Assembly (NCBI GenBank): GCA_026712715.1
Contig: JAPOPW010000045.1
Coordinates: 1-64,000, forward strand
Length of the DNA: 64,000 nt
Direction: 5' to 3'
Source of the DNA: Immundisolibacterales bacterium
GTDB taxonomy: Bacteria; Pseudomonadota; Gammaproteobacteria; HK1
Positions 56,489 to 64,000 of the stretch are shown piece by piece (within the stretch, counting starts at the first letter, position 1; every line of letters begins with the position of its first letter). The notes below the pieces were generated by a model. The model was given only the letters and a program-made list of their open reading frames with translations. It was not told the DNA's origin and did no database searches. Position numbers and translations under genes: made by a program.

Positions 56489-58030
56489 ATGCGACGCATC
56501 GAAGTTCTGTCGCACGCCCGCGTTGGATCGGGAGTCTGGGCGCGGGCCGCAGGACAGCCATGTAAGTCGACGAATGGGATTTTGATTGCGGCACCGGGGT
56601 CGGGGAGCGGGAAGACGACGGTGACGCTGGGGCTGCTTCGGCAGCTGCGGGAGCGCGGTATGCGGGTCAGGTCGCTCAAGGTCGGGCCGGACTACATTGA
56701 TCCGGCCTTTCATACCGCCGCGAGCGGATGCGCGTGCCGAAATCTAGACCCCTGGGCGATGCGAGTATCGACGTTCTCTTCGGCGATTTCCGCCGCGGCG
56801 AGAGATGCCGAGGTTGTCGTCGTCGAGGGGGTCATGGGGCTCTTCGATGGTGCGACGGTGGATGAGGGGTCGACGGCGGACGTGGCGGCGGCGACCGGGT
56901 GGCCGGTGGTGCTGGTGGTCGATGCGGGTGCGATGGGGGCGTCGGCGGCCGCGGTTGTCCACGGGTTTTCGACCTTCCGCGATGACGTCGACGTAGCGGG
57001 GGTCATATTCAACCGGGTCGGGAGCGATCGGCACGCGGAGCTGCTCGTGGAGGCAACTGCGGGGATCGGGGTTCCCGTTCTCGGGTGCCTGCGGCGGGAC
57101 GCGGCGCTCGCCCTTCCCGACCGACACCTCGGGCTCGTGCAGGCGTCGGAGCACCCCGACCTCGACTCGTTTCTCGAGGCAGCGGCAACTGCGATCGGGC
57201 GGGCGGTCGACATCGATGGGCTTCTTCGACTGGCACGAAGAGGTTCGGTCGGAGATTCGGCGGAGCATGCCGGGGCCGGACGATCCGGCGTGGGCGAAGG
57301 CGCGCACTGGCGGCGAACGGCTGAAACGGATCGTCGCCGGGACCGTGGTCCGGACAATCCACGCCATCGTCGGGGGGCGATCGACACCGATGGCGCGGCA
57401 CCTCCGCTTCCCGTGCTCGGCCAGCGGATTGCCGTGGCATGCGACGAGGCGTTCGCGTTCTCCTATCCGCACGTGCTCGACGGGTGGCGGCAGGCTGGCG
57501 TGGAGGTCGCGACCTTCTCGCCGCTCGGGGATGAGGCGCCCTCGGCCGACGCCGACGCGGTTTACCTGCCGGGCGGGTACCCGGAGCTTCATGCGGGCCG
57601 GATCGCGGCGGCGGGGCGGTTCATGGAAGGACTCCGCGCCGCCGCCGGTCGCGGGGCGGTGGTCTACGGCGAGTGCGGGGGGTACATGGTGCTTGGTGAA
57701 GCGCTCGTCGACGCGGACGGCGAGGCGCATGCGATGGCGGGACTGCTGCCACTCGAGACGACGTTCGCGGAGCGCGGGCTGACCCTGGGCTACCGTTCCG
57801 CCTGGAACCTGTCCGATGGCCCGCTCGGTCGGGAGGGCGCGGGCTTTCGGGGGCACGAGTTCCACTATGCGCGGGTGGTCCGCGAGGGCGGCGACGAGGC
57901 GCTCTTTCGTTGCGCCGATGCGCGCGGGCGCGATCTGGGGCCGGTCGGGCGGAGGGTGGGTAGAATCATGGGCTCGTTCGTGCACTTGATTGATCGGACA
58001 GATGAGGATGACGCCTCCGCGCGGACGTAG
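56489..58030 (+). CDS. cobB: Cobyrinate a,c-diamide synthase CobB/CbiA
   Basis: CobB amidates the a and c side chains with glutamine and ATP. The N-terminal P-loop domain has AAPGSGSGKTTV (35-45), VGPDYIDPAFH and VEGVMGLFDG; the C-terminal amidotransferase has the nucleophile in YGECGGYMVLGE and the His in GHEFHYAR. Between the domains (about 250-304) lies an Arg/Gly-rich linker of about 50 residues that CobB proteins normally lack. ATG 56489 is the first reasonable start but may be a little too long. Confidence 0.93.
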   Translation: MRRIEVLSHARVGSGVWARAAGQPCKSTNGILIAAPGSGSGKTTVTLGLLRQLRERGMRVRSLKVGPDYIDPAFHTAASGCACRNLDPWAMRVSTFSSAISAAARDAEVVVVEGVMGLFDGATVDEGSTADVAAATGWPVVLVVDAGAMGASAAAVVHGFSTFRDDVDVAGVIFNRVGSDRHAELLVEATAGIGVPVLGCLRRDAALALPDRHLGLVQASEHPDLDSFLEAAATAIGRAVDIDGLLRLARRGSVGDSAEHAGAGRSGVGEGAHWRRTAETDRRRDRGPDNPRHRRGAIDTDGAAPPLPVLGQRIAVACDEAFAFSYPHVLDGWRQAGVEVATFSPLGDEAPSADADAVYLPGGYPELHAGRIAAAGRFMEGLRAAAGRGAVVYGECGGYMVLGEALVDADGEAHAMAGLLPLETTFAERGLTLGYRSAWNLSDGPLGREGAGFRGHEFHYARVVREGGDEALFRCADARGRDLGPVGRRVGRIMGSFVHLIDRTDEDDASART

Positions 58031-58144
58031 CGCACCGATCTCCCCAACCTTCCGTCGCAGCCGATGTTCCGCCTGGATTGACGGGTCGTACGTTCGAGCC
58101 GTTGATGCACCGCGCGCGCCATCCGTCTCCCGGTACCCGTCTCC

Positions 58145-59191
58145 ATGACCTTCGCCACCGCGTTCGACCTCGCTCCCGTCCCGGACGCGCTGGACGGGGC
58201 AATTCGCCAAGCCATTGACGCGAAGACGAAGCCACCGGGTTCGCTCGGTGAAGTGGAAGCACTCGCGGCGCAGATCGCCCGAATTCAGGGCACCCTCACC
58301 CCCCGCCTTCGCCGTTGCCGCCTGACGCTCTTCGCCGGAGACCACGGCATCGCGCACGAAGGCGTCTCCGCCTATCCGCAGGCGGTAACCCGGCAGATGG
58401 TCGCGAACTTCCTCGCGGGCGGAGCGGCGGCCAACGCTTTGGCGCGGGCAAACGTAGTCGAGCTTCGGGTCGTGGATGCAGGGGTGGCGGGAAAGTCGAT
58501 GGATACACCCGGGCTGATTTCTCGACGGATCGCGCCCGGCACGTGCAACTTCGCAATCGAGCCGGCGATGAGCGCGGGGCAATGCGATGCCGCGCTTCGG
58601 GCCGGGGAAGAGCTTGGCGCGGACGCGGAAGATGGGGTGGATGCCGCCGCCTTCGGCGAGATGGGCATCGCGAACACCTCGTCCGCGACCCTCGTCGCGC
58701 ACAAGCTTACCGGCGCCCCGCTCGACGTGCTGACCGGCCGCGGGACCGGTCTCGACGACGCTGGTCTCGCGCACAAGGGGCGCGTGCTCGTGCGCGCCGC
58801 GGCGCGCACCTCGGACCGGCTCGACCCTCACGACGCGCTCCGCGAGTACGGGGGCTTCGAGGTCGCGATGATGGCGGGGGCGATGATCGGGGCGGCCCGT
58901 GCCAGGGCGGTGGTCATCGTGGACGGGTTCATCGCGAGCGTCGCGGCGCTCGCCGCGGTCCGCCTCGCTCCCGCGCTCCGGGACTACCTCGTCTTCGCGC
59001 ACCGCTCGGCCGAGCCCGGCCACGCCGTGGTGCTCGATGCCCTCGGAGCACGCGCCATCCTCGACCTCGGCATGCGGCTCGGCGAAGGCACCGGTGCGCT
59101 CCTCGCCTGGCCCATCCTCAGGTGCGCGGCCGCGATGCTCTCGGAAATGGCGAGCTTCGAGAGCGCGGGGGTGAGCGGACGCAACAGATGA
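58145..59191 (+). CDS. cobT: Nicotinate-nucleotide:dimethylbenzimidazole phosphoribosyltransferase CobT
   Basis: The 348-residue protein makes alpha-ribazole phosphate for the lower ligand. It has IDAKTKPPGSLG, LFAGDHGIAHEGVSAYPQAVT, GEMGIANTSSA and the C-terminal MRLGEGTGALLAWPI with the catalytic Glu. This is the nucleotide-loop CobT, not the chelatase subunit of the same name. Confidence 0.95.
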   Translation: MTFATAFDLAPVPDALDGAIRQAIDAKTKPPGSLGEVEALAAQIARIQGTLTPRLRRCRLTLFAGDHGIAHEGVSAYPQAVTRQMVANFLAGGAAANALARANVVELRVVDAGVAGKSMDTPGLISRRIAPGTCNFAIEPAMSAGQCDAALRAGEELGADAEDGVDAAAFGEMGIANTSSATLVAHKLTGAPLDVLTGRGTGLDDAGLAHKGRVLVRAAARTSDRLDPHDALREYGGFEVAMMAGAMIGAARARAVVIVDGFIASVAALAAVRLAPALRDYLVFAHRSAEPGHAVVLDALGARAILDLGMRLGEGTGALLAWPILRCAAAMLSEMASFESAGVSGRNR

Positions 59192-59227
59192 ACGGGCGGT
59201 GCCGGGGAGCCGAAAGCCCGATGCTCG

Positions 59228-59248
59228 GCGCGGGCTGGAAGCCCGCGC
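59228..59248. repeat. Perfect 9-bp hairpin, dispersed REP-like element
   Basis: GCGCGGGCT-gga-AGCCCGCGC lies between cobT and cobS. The 18 bases at 59235-59252 recur inverted at 51723-51740. No T-run follows, so it is more like a REP element than a terminator. Confidence 0.7.
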
Positions 59249-59360
59249 TCCCAAGGATTCACGTGGTGGCTCCCCGGGAGCGCAGGCATCTAGCCCCTCT
59301 GGACAACCGCGGTCTCCCAGCCAATCGCCGGCGGCAAACGCGCGCTCCCAGGAAGGCAAG

Positions 59361-60176
59361 GTGAGCCGCGCCCGGGAAGAACTCTCGGCGTTCGGGTTCG
59401 CGGTGAGGCTCCTCACCCGCTGGCCGCTCCAGCGGCGCCGGGCCAACCCGGCCGCCGACCTGGCGTCGTCCGCAGCCGCTCCCGCCGCGACGCAATACGC
59501 GGCCGCCGTTGCCTGGTACCCGCTGGCCGGCACCCTCGTCGGCGCGTTTGCAGGGATCGTGTTCTGCCTCGCCTGCCTCGTCTTCCCGGTGCCTCTCGCC
59601 GTCGTCCTCGCGACCGCCGCCACCCTCCTCGCGACCGGCGCCCTCCACGAGGATGGGTTCGCGGACGCCTGCGACGGGCTCGGCGGCGGCGCTACCCGCG
59701 AGCGCGCGCTCGAGATCATGCGCGACCCCCGGCTCGGAACCTACGGCGCAGCGGGGCTCGGACTGCTGCTCGCCGCGAAGGTCCTCGCCCTCTCCACCAC
59801 GCCGCCCGCCGCGATCCCGTGGCTCCTCGTCGCCGCCCACGCCGCGAGCCGCGCGAGCATGGCGCTCGCGCTCGCCTCGGGGACGTACGCCCGCGCCGCC
59901 GGCATCGCCGCGCCCCTCGCGGAGGCCGCCCCCTCGAGTGCCCGGATTGCAATCGCGATCCTCATCGGCGGCGCCGTCTCCTGCACGCTGCTCTTCGAGG
60001 CGGCGCCCACCGCACTCCTCGCGGGAATCGGCGGACTCGCGCTCGGGCACCTCCTCATGCGGCGCGCATACGAACGCAGGCTCGGCGGCTATACCGGCGA
60101 CTGCCTCGGCGCGGTGCAGCAGGCGAGCGAGCTCGGGATGTATCTCGGCGTCCTCGCCGCAATCAGGACGCTGTAG
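59361..60176 (+). CDS. cobS: Adenosylcobinamide-GDP ribazoletransferase CobS
   Basis: From GTG 59361 (AGGAAGG seven bases upstream) the protein has 271 residues. FGFAVRLLTRWPL, YPLAGTLVGAFAG, TGALHEDGFADACDGLGGG and GTYGAAGLGLLLAAKVLAL are CobS/CobV markers; several transmembrane helices follow. It joins GDP-cobinamide to alpha-ribazole (phosphate) at the inner membrane, the last ring-assembly step. Confidence 0.95.
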   Translation: MSRAREELSAFGFAVRLLTRWPLQRRRANPAADLASSAAAPAATQYAAAVAWYPLAGTLVGAFAGIVFCLACLVFPVPLAVVLATAATLLATGALHEDGFADACDGLGGGATRERALEIMRDPRLGTYGAAGLGLLLAAKVLALSTTPPAAIPWLLVAAHAASRASMALALASGTYARAAGIAAPLAEAAPSSARIAIAILIGGAVSCTLLFEAAPTALLAGIGGLALGHLLMRRAYERRLGGYTGDCLGAVQQASELGMYLGVLAAIRTL

Positions 60177-60292
60177 AGCCCGACGCCCATGATCGCACCG
60201 GACTCCGCAGCGACGCCGCACGAGGCTCCTTCGCCGCAGCCCAGGGCGAACGAGCCCTTCCATTCCCCGCGGTTGCACGGAGATGGGCCGAC

Positions 60293-60814
60293 GTGGAGCT
60301 GATCCTCGTCCGCCATACGCGTCCTCTGGTCGCCGAGAACGTCTGCTACGGCGCGACGGACCTCGAGCTCGCGGCGACGTTCGGGGACGAGGCGGCCCGC
60401 GTCATCGAGGCCCTGCCGGCGGTCGACCGCCTGGTGACGAGCCCGCTCGGGCGCTGCCGGCGGCTCGCGGAGCGCATCGGCTCCGCGCTCGCGCTCGCCC
60501 CCGTCATCGACGCGAGGCTCCGGGAGATGGACTTCGGCGCCTGGGAGGGCGTGCCGTGGGACGACATCCCCCGCGCCGAACTGGATGCCTGGGCCGCGGA
60601 CTTCCTCCACGCCCGCCCCCACGGCGGCGAGAGCGTGCACATGCTGTACGAGCGGGCGCGGTCGGCCGTCGCCGACTATCGCCGGACCGGTCTCTCCCAC
60701 ATCGTCGTGACCCATGCGGGCGTCATCAAGGCGGTTCGCGCGCAGGACCGCCACCCGAACGCCTGGAAGAGCAACGTCGCGTTCGGCGGCACGGTCCGCC
60801 TGCCGTTCGTCTGA
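60293..60814 (+). CDS. cobC: Alpha-ribazole phosphatase CobC
   Basis: The 173-residue histidine phosphatase starts at GTG 60293 with GGAG upstream. LILVRHTRPLV carries the catalytic RHT, TSPLGRCRRLAE and MDFGAWEGVPWDDI follow, and VVTHAGVIKAV has the second His. It removes phosphate from alpha-ribazole-5'-phosphate or adenosylcobalamin 5'-phosphate. Confidence 0.92.
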   Translation: MELILVRHTRPLVAENVCYGATDLELAATFGDEAARVIEALPAVDRLVTSPLGRCRRLAERIGSALALAPVIDARLREMDFGAWEGVPWDDIPRAELDAWAADFLHARPHGGESVHMLYERARSAVADYRRTGLSHIVVTHAGVIKAVRAQDRHPNAWKSNVAFGGTVRLPFV

Positions 60815-60907
60815 GCGCGGCGACCGGCGCAACCTTCCGCCCCGCGCCCGGAGCGCGGCCCCGCCCGCACGCCGGCGCCCCGCCCGCCGGACCCGCCGGA
60901 ACCCCCC

Positions 60908-62068
60908 TCAGCCCTCGCAGCCGGCGAGGGTCGTCTCCACCAGCATGTCGACCACCCGGACGAGGGCCTCGCGCTCGTCCGCCCCGTCCGCGAGCGCCGC
61001 CCGGTACGTCTTCACCTGCCAGTGGGCGCTCGTTCCGCGCGCGATGATGGTGCGGGCGTGCTCGATCTCCGCCACGCACCCGAAGTGCTCGGCGTCCTCG
61101 CGCACCAGCTCGATGATCTCGTCCACGAGCTCGGGACAGGGAACCATCTCCCCGCGGCCGAAGTCGATGAGCCCCTCGTCGATCCCGAAGCGGTGCGCAC
61201 GCCATCGGTTCTCCTCGATGAGGAGCCGCGGGTAGCGCCGCCACCGCTGGTTGCTCCGCTTCAACCGATAGAGCAGGCGCAGCCAGCAACGGTAGAGGGC
61301 GGCGATGCAGATGGCGTCTTCGAGGCGGGTGCACAGATCCGGGATGCGCATCTCCAGGGTCGGAAAGTGCACGCTCGGCCGGATGTCCCACCACAGCTCG
61401 GTGCTGTCCCCGATGACACCGCAGTCGACGAGGATCTGCACGTGCCGCTGATACTCGCCGAAGCTCTCGAACCGCTCGGGGAGGCCGGTGCGCGGCATCT
61501 CGTCCCAGACCGCGATCCGGTACGACTTGAGGCCGGTGTCGTTCCCCTGCCAGAACGGCGACGAGGTGCTCAAGGCGAGGAAGTGGGGGAGCACGTAGCT
61601 CACCTGTCCCATGAAGTCGTTGCGCACCTCGTCGCCGTCCAACCCCACGTGCACGTGCATGCCGCTGATGAGGAGGCGGCGGGCGACCTCCTGGAGCTGG
61701 ACGGCGAGGGTGTCGTAGCGCTCCTTGCGCGTGCGGCGCACCTCGCGGAACTTCGCGAAGGGATGGGTGGAGGCGGCGATGATCGCGAAGCCGTGCTCGC
61801 GGACCGCCGCCGACACGGTGCGGCGCAGGCGGGCGAGGTCGGCCCGGGCATCCTGCACGGTCCCGCAGACCACCGTGCCGACCTCGATCTGGCACTGCAT
61901 GAGCTCGGTGGTCACCTGGTCCCCGAGCCGCTCCCGGCACTGCTCGATCATCTCCGGGGGGGCCTCGTGGATGAGGTCCCGGGTCTCGCGATCGACGACG
62001 AGGTACTCCTCCTCGATGCCGATCGTGAACGGAATGTCAGGCGCCGACCGCGCGGGATTCGAATTCAC
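60908..62068 (-). CDS. Carboxylate-amine ligase (YbdK/GCS2 family)
   Basis: From GTG 62068 the protein has 386 residues. FTIGIEEEYLVVDRETRDL, IIAASTHPFAKF, GMHVHVGLDGDE, RPSVHFPTLEMRIPD and IEENRWRAHRFG are the signatures of the GCS2/YbdK glutamate-cysteine-ligase-like family. Members make gamma-glutamyl thiols or related amides; without other evidence the substrate stays open. It overlaps the 3' end of the TGA-containing AhpD-like gene by 32 bases, so the two are probably co-transcribed and may share a thiol/peroxide role. Confidence 0.88.
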   Translation of the reverse strand: MNSNPARSAPDIPFTIGIEEEYLVVDRETRDLIHEAPPEMIEQCRERLGDQVTTELMQCQIEVGTVVCGTVQDARADLARLRRTVSAAVREHGFAIIAASTHPFAKFREVRRTRKERYDTLAVQLQEVARRLLISGMHVHVGLDGDEVRNDFMGQVSYVLPHFLALSTSSPFWQGNDTGLKSYRIAVWDEMPRTGLPERFESFGEYQRHVQILVDCGVIGDSTELWWDIRPSVHFPTLEMRIPDLCTRLEDAICIAALYRCWLRLLYRLKRSNQRWRRYPRLLIEENRWRAHRFGIDEGLIDFGRGEMVPCPELVDEIIELVREDAEHFGCVAEIEHARTIIARGTSAHWQVKTYRAALADGADEREALVRVVDMLVETTLAGCEG

Positions 62069-63185
62069 GGGAATCGTCCGGCCCGCTTCGCAGTCGATCG
62101 AGGACGAGGTCCGAGCGGACCCCTTCGGTGAACGTCTCCATCCAGTCGCCGAGCTCGATGCCGATCGAATCGGCGATGCGGACCATGCGCTCGAAGTTGG
62201 AGGCGACCGCAGCCGCGTCGGCGACTCCGGCGTCGCCCATCGCGGACCGGAGCGCTTCCCGGGACCGTTCGAGCTCCGCATCGCCGCCGCCGGCCACGGC
62301 GGAGGCGAAGTCGAGGAGCGCGCGCCCGTTCGGAACCCCGCTCTCGAGCGCCGGATCGGCCAGCGACCGCACGTTCACCGCGCTGCCGCTCGACGTGCCG
62401 CTCTCCCGGAGCAGCGCCGCATGGGCGCTGGTTCAGTAGAAGCAGTCGTTGAGAATCGAGACGCGCCCCGCGACGAGCTCGATCTGGACACGGGAGAGCG
62501 CTCCGCCCGCCCGCCCGGCGGACACGTCGCGCACCCGGCCGTGCTCGATGTAGTGCGCTCCGCCGAGGTCGTTCAGGGTCCGTACCTCGTCCGGGGCAAG
62601 GCTGAGCGCACGGATGACGTTCCCGGTCCGGTTTACCGGCCAGAGGTCCGCCTCCGGCGTGCCGGAGTTGTCAAACGGCACCATCGGAACCCAGGACTGC
62701 CCGTCGTGCGCCGCCGTCTCCGGCCGATAGCCGCTCGCGCTCCCCGGCTCGGGCTCCGGTAGGGGATGGAGTGGCACCCCGACCCCGCGGCAAAAGCTGT
62801 CGATGCTGACCACCGAGACGACCGTGCCGACCAGCTCGACGTACTCGCCGTCCGTCAGCCCATCGGCCAGGGTCCGCTCGTACCAGCCGCGGGTGAGCCG
62901 GCTTGCGTCGTTCACGATCCGATGGACGGCATCGACCGCGACGGCGGAGAGAACGCCCCGGTTTTCCGGGTGAACGTCGTGCACGCCTTCCACCGCGAAG
63001 GGCGACAGCGCGTCCTTCAGCCGGCGGCAGAAAGCGCAGCCGGCGGCGTGCCGCACCTCGCGCGCAATCGCCACCCGCTGCGCTCCGCTCCAGTTCGCGC
63101 CGGGACGCGCGAGGCGCCTCCAGTAGCGTACGTGGGCGGCGGCCAAATCGTCGCGGACGGCCGGATCTGCATAGCGAATGTCCAT
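62037..63185 (-). CDS. Two-domain AhpD-like selenoprotein (TGA = Sec at residue 251)
   Basis: A single frame runs from ATG 63185 to 62037 interrupted only by TGA at 62433-62435. The protein before it ends SILNDCFY and the same frame resumes TSAHAALLRESG and stays open, with normal composition, for 131 codons. Reading TGA as selenocysteine gives C248-F-Y-U251-TSA-H255, the AhpD peroxidase motif CxxC-x3-H with Sec as second residue. The first half carries another AhpD-like site (REVRHAAGCAFC, C50/C53). Total 382 residues. A SECIS-like hairpin follows the TGA. I recall annotated families of alkylhydroperoxidase-related (seleno)proteins with this layout. A nonsense mutation is the alternative. 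Confidence 0.82.
62397..62415 (-). promoter_or_regulatory. Bacterial SECIS-like hairpin after the in-frame TGA
   Basis: Starting 18 bases after the TGA, GCTGCTC pairs with GAGCGGC (one G-T pair) around a loop CGGGA that begins 25 bases from the TGA and has G at its second position, fitting the general bacterial SECIS rule. A competing perfect stem CAGCGCC/GGCGCTG (62430-62412) starts three bases after the TGA. Confidence 0.6.
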
Positions 63186-63321
63186 TCCATCGACTCTAGC
63201 ATGGCTCCTGTCCCCGAACCCTCGCACGAGCGGTGAGAAAGTAGCGCCGTACCGTGTAGGAATTCACCCCGACGGCCGCCGTCACCGTTCCACCCGGATT
63301 CAATTTGTCTATAGTGGAACA

Positions 63322-64000
63322 ATGCGTACAGAACAGGCACACTTCGACACGCACCGCTTCGTCAAGCGGCTGACGAGCGCTGGCATGCCCGAAGAGGTGG
63401 CCGAGATCCTGGCCGAAGAGCACTCCAACCCCGCACTCCCGGTCGACGCTTCGACCAGGTCGGACATCGCCGCCGCCGAGGAGCGCATCCGGGCTGCCAC
63501 GCGAGAAGACATCGCCGCCGCCGAAGAACGCATCCGGGCCGCCACGCGAGAAGACATCGCCGCCGCCGAAGAACGCATCCGGGCCGCCACGCGAGAAGAC
63601 ATCGCCGCCGCCGAGGAGCGCATTCGGGCCGCCACGCGAGAAGACATCGCCGCCGCCGAGGAGCGCATTCGGGCCGCCACGCGGGAAGACATCGCCGCCG
63701 CCGAGGAACGCATCCGGGCCGCCACGCGAGAAGACATCGCCGTCGCCGAGGAGCGCATCCGGGCTGCCACGCGAGAAGACATCGCCGTCGCCGAGGAGCG
63801 CATCCGGGCTGCCACGCGGGAAGACATCGCCGTCGCCGAGGAACGCATCCGGGCTGCCACGCGCGAAGACATCGCCGCCGCCGAGGAGCGCATCCGGGCT
63901 GCCACGCGAGAAGACATCGCCGCCGCCGAGGAGCGCATCCGGGCTGCCACGCGGGAAGACATCGCCGCCGCCGAATTGCGACTTCGAGCGGAGCTTGTGG
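63322..64000 (+). CDS. DUF1640-like coiled-coil protein with 15-residue repeats (partial)
   Basis: From ATG 63322 the frame stays open to the window end (226 codons, no stop). The N-terminus HFDTHRFVKRLTSAGMPEEVAEILAEEH matches the start of DUF1640/CCDC90-like coiled-coil proteins, which usually end in one membrane helix; that end would lie outside. Residues 48 onward are twelve copies of a 15-residue unit, DIAAAEERIRAATRE. Fifteen residues per four turns suits a right-handed coiled coil rather than the usual heptad. A TATAGT box at 63310-63315 lies very close to the ATG, so the mRNA could be almost leaderless. The opposite-strand frame is a shadow of the repeats. Confidence 0.8.
   Translation, partial: MRTEQAHFDTHRFVKRLTSAGMPEEVAEILAEEHSNPALPVDASTRSDIAAAEERIRAATREDIAAAEERIRAATREDIAAAEERIRAATREDIAAAEERIRAATREDIAAAEERIRAATREDIAAAEERIRAATREDIAVAEERIRAATREDIAVAEERIRAATREDIAVAEERIRAATREDIAAAEERIRAATREDIAAAEERIRAATREDIAAAELRLRAELV
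63463..63972 (+). repeat. 45-bp in-frame tandem repeat, about 12 copies
   Basis: Copies start at 63463 and every 45 bases to 63958. Most differ by one or two silent or A/V changes; three consecutive copies (63733, 63778, 63823) read DIAVAEE, marking a block duplication. The last copy degenerates into ELRLRAEL. Confidence 0.95.

Noticed and set aside
62424-62435. TGA at 62433 as the true end of the AhpD-like gene
   Set aside because: The downstream frame is open, protein-like, and completes the CxxC-x3-H motif, which a chance continuation would not do.
63463-63972. Regular 45-bp repeats as a CRISPR array
   Set aside because: There are no unique spacers; the whole unit repeats and stays in one coding frame.

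Overview
The window is high-GC bacterial chromosome with Shine-Dalgarno starts, many GTG/TTG starts and ATGA/GTGA coupled genes. A TonB-dependent receptor with a signal peptide and a C-terminal Phe points to a Gram-negative outer membrane. LysR regulators, a P4-type integrase and a CobN/CobW-containing B12 locus fit Pseudomonadota, probably a gammaproteobacterium; I cannot name the species. Two stretches (about 9.6-10.9 kb and 54.2-56.4 kb) are clearly AT-richer than the rest and look acquired.

Layout. 0-7.3 kb is accessory: a LysR regulator with a palindromic operator and a truncated LysR paralogue, three small unknown genes, then a minus-strand operon encoding a ubiquitin-like protein, an E2-like protein and a JAB-peptidase/E1 fusion. 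Divergent from this operon lies an XRE-ImmA/IrrE gene coupled to a PIN-domain gene. 7.7-10.8 kb is an integration scar: one intact P4-like integrase, two broken integrase pieces, an intact metallophosphoesterase and its decayed copy, arranged as a duplicated integrase-phosphoesterase unit. 10.9-13.0 kb holds a conserved unknown gene and cobQ. 13.3-27.3 kb is a defence and toxin-antitoxin island: a Type III-like restriction-modification pair, a KAP NTPase coupled to a NACHT-LRR protein, ParDE, a Phd antitoxin with a truncated VapC, two retropepsin-like proteases (one frameshifted), a VOC protein, nucleotidyltransferase relics, an AAA ATPase and duplicated debris.

28.5-60.8 kb is a nearly complete cobalamin locus: cobN, cobW, cobU, a TonB receptor, a cobalamin riboswitch ahead of the cobalt transporter cbtBA and cobO, cbiB, cbiX, cobH, cobL, cobI, cbiG-cobJ, cobM, cysG, cobK, cbiD, cobB, cobT, cobS and cobC. 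Together with cobQ these cover uroporphyrinogen III to adenosylcobalamin. The corrin steps are of the early-cobalt type (CbiX, CbiG, CbiD; no CobG or CobF seen), yet a CobN is present without CobS/CobT chelatase partners. Interruptions are a FAD/GcvT-family dehydrogenase, an AT-rich multi-pass membrane protein of unknown function, and a small duplication of the cobI/cbiG junction.

60.9-64.0 kb carries a carboxylate-amine ligase, a two-domain AhpD-like protein whose reading frame contains an in-frame TGA exactly where the second cysteine of CxxC should be (a likely selenoprotein), and the start of a DUF1640-like coiled-coil protein built of 45-bp repeats that runs off the window.

Best candidates for unusual biology are the ubiquitin-like conjugation operon with its divergent ImmA/PIN module, the KAP + NACHT-LRR pair, the TGA-containing AhpD-like gene and the unknown membrane protein inside the B12 locus.
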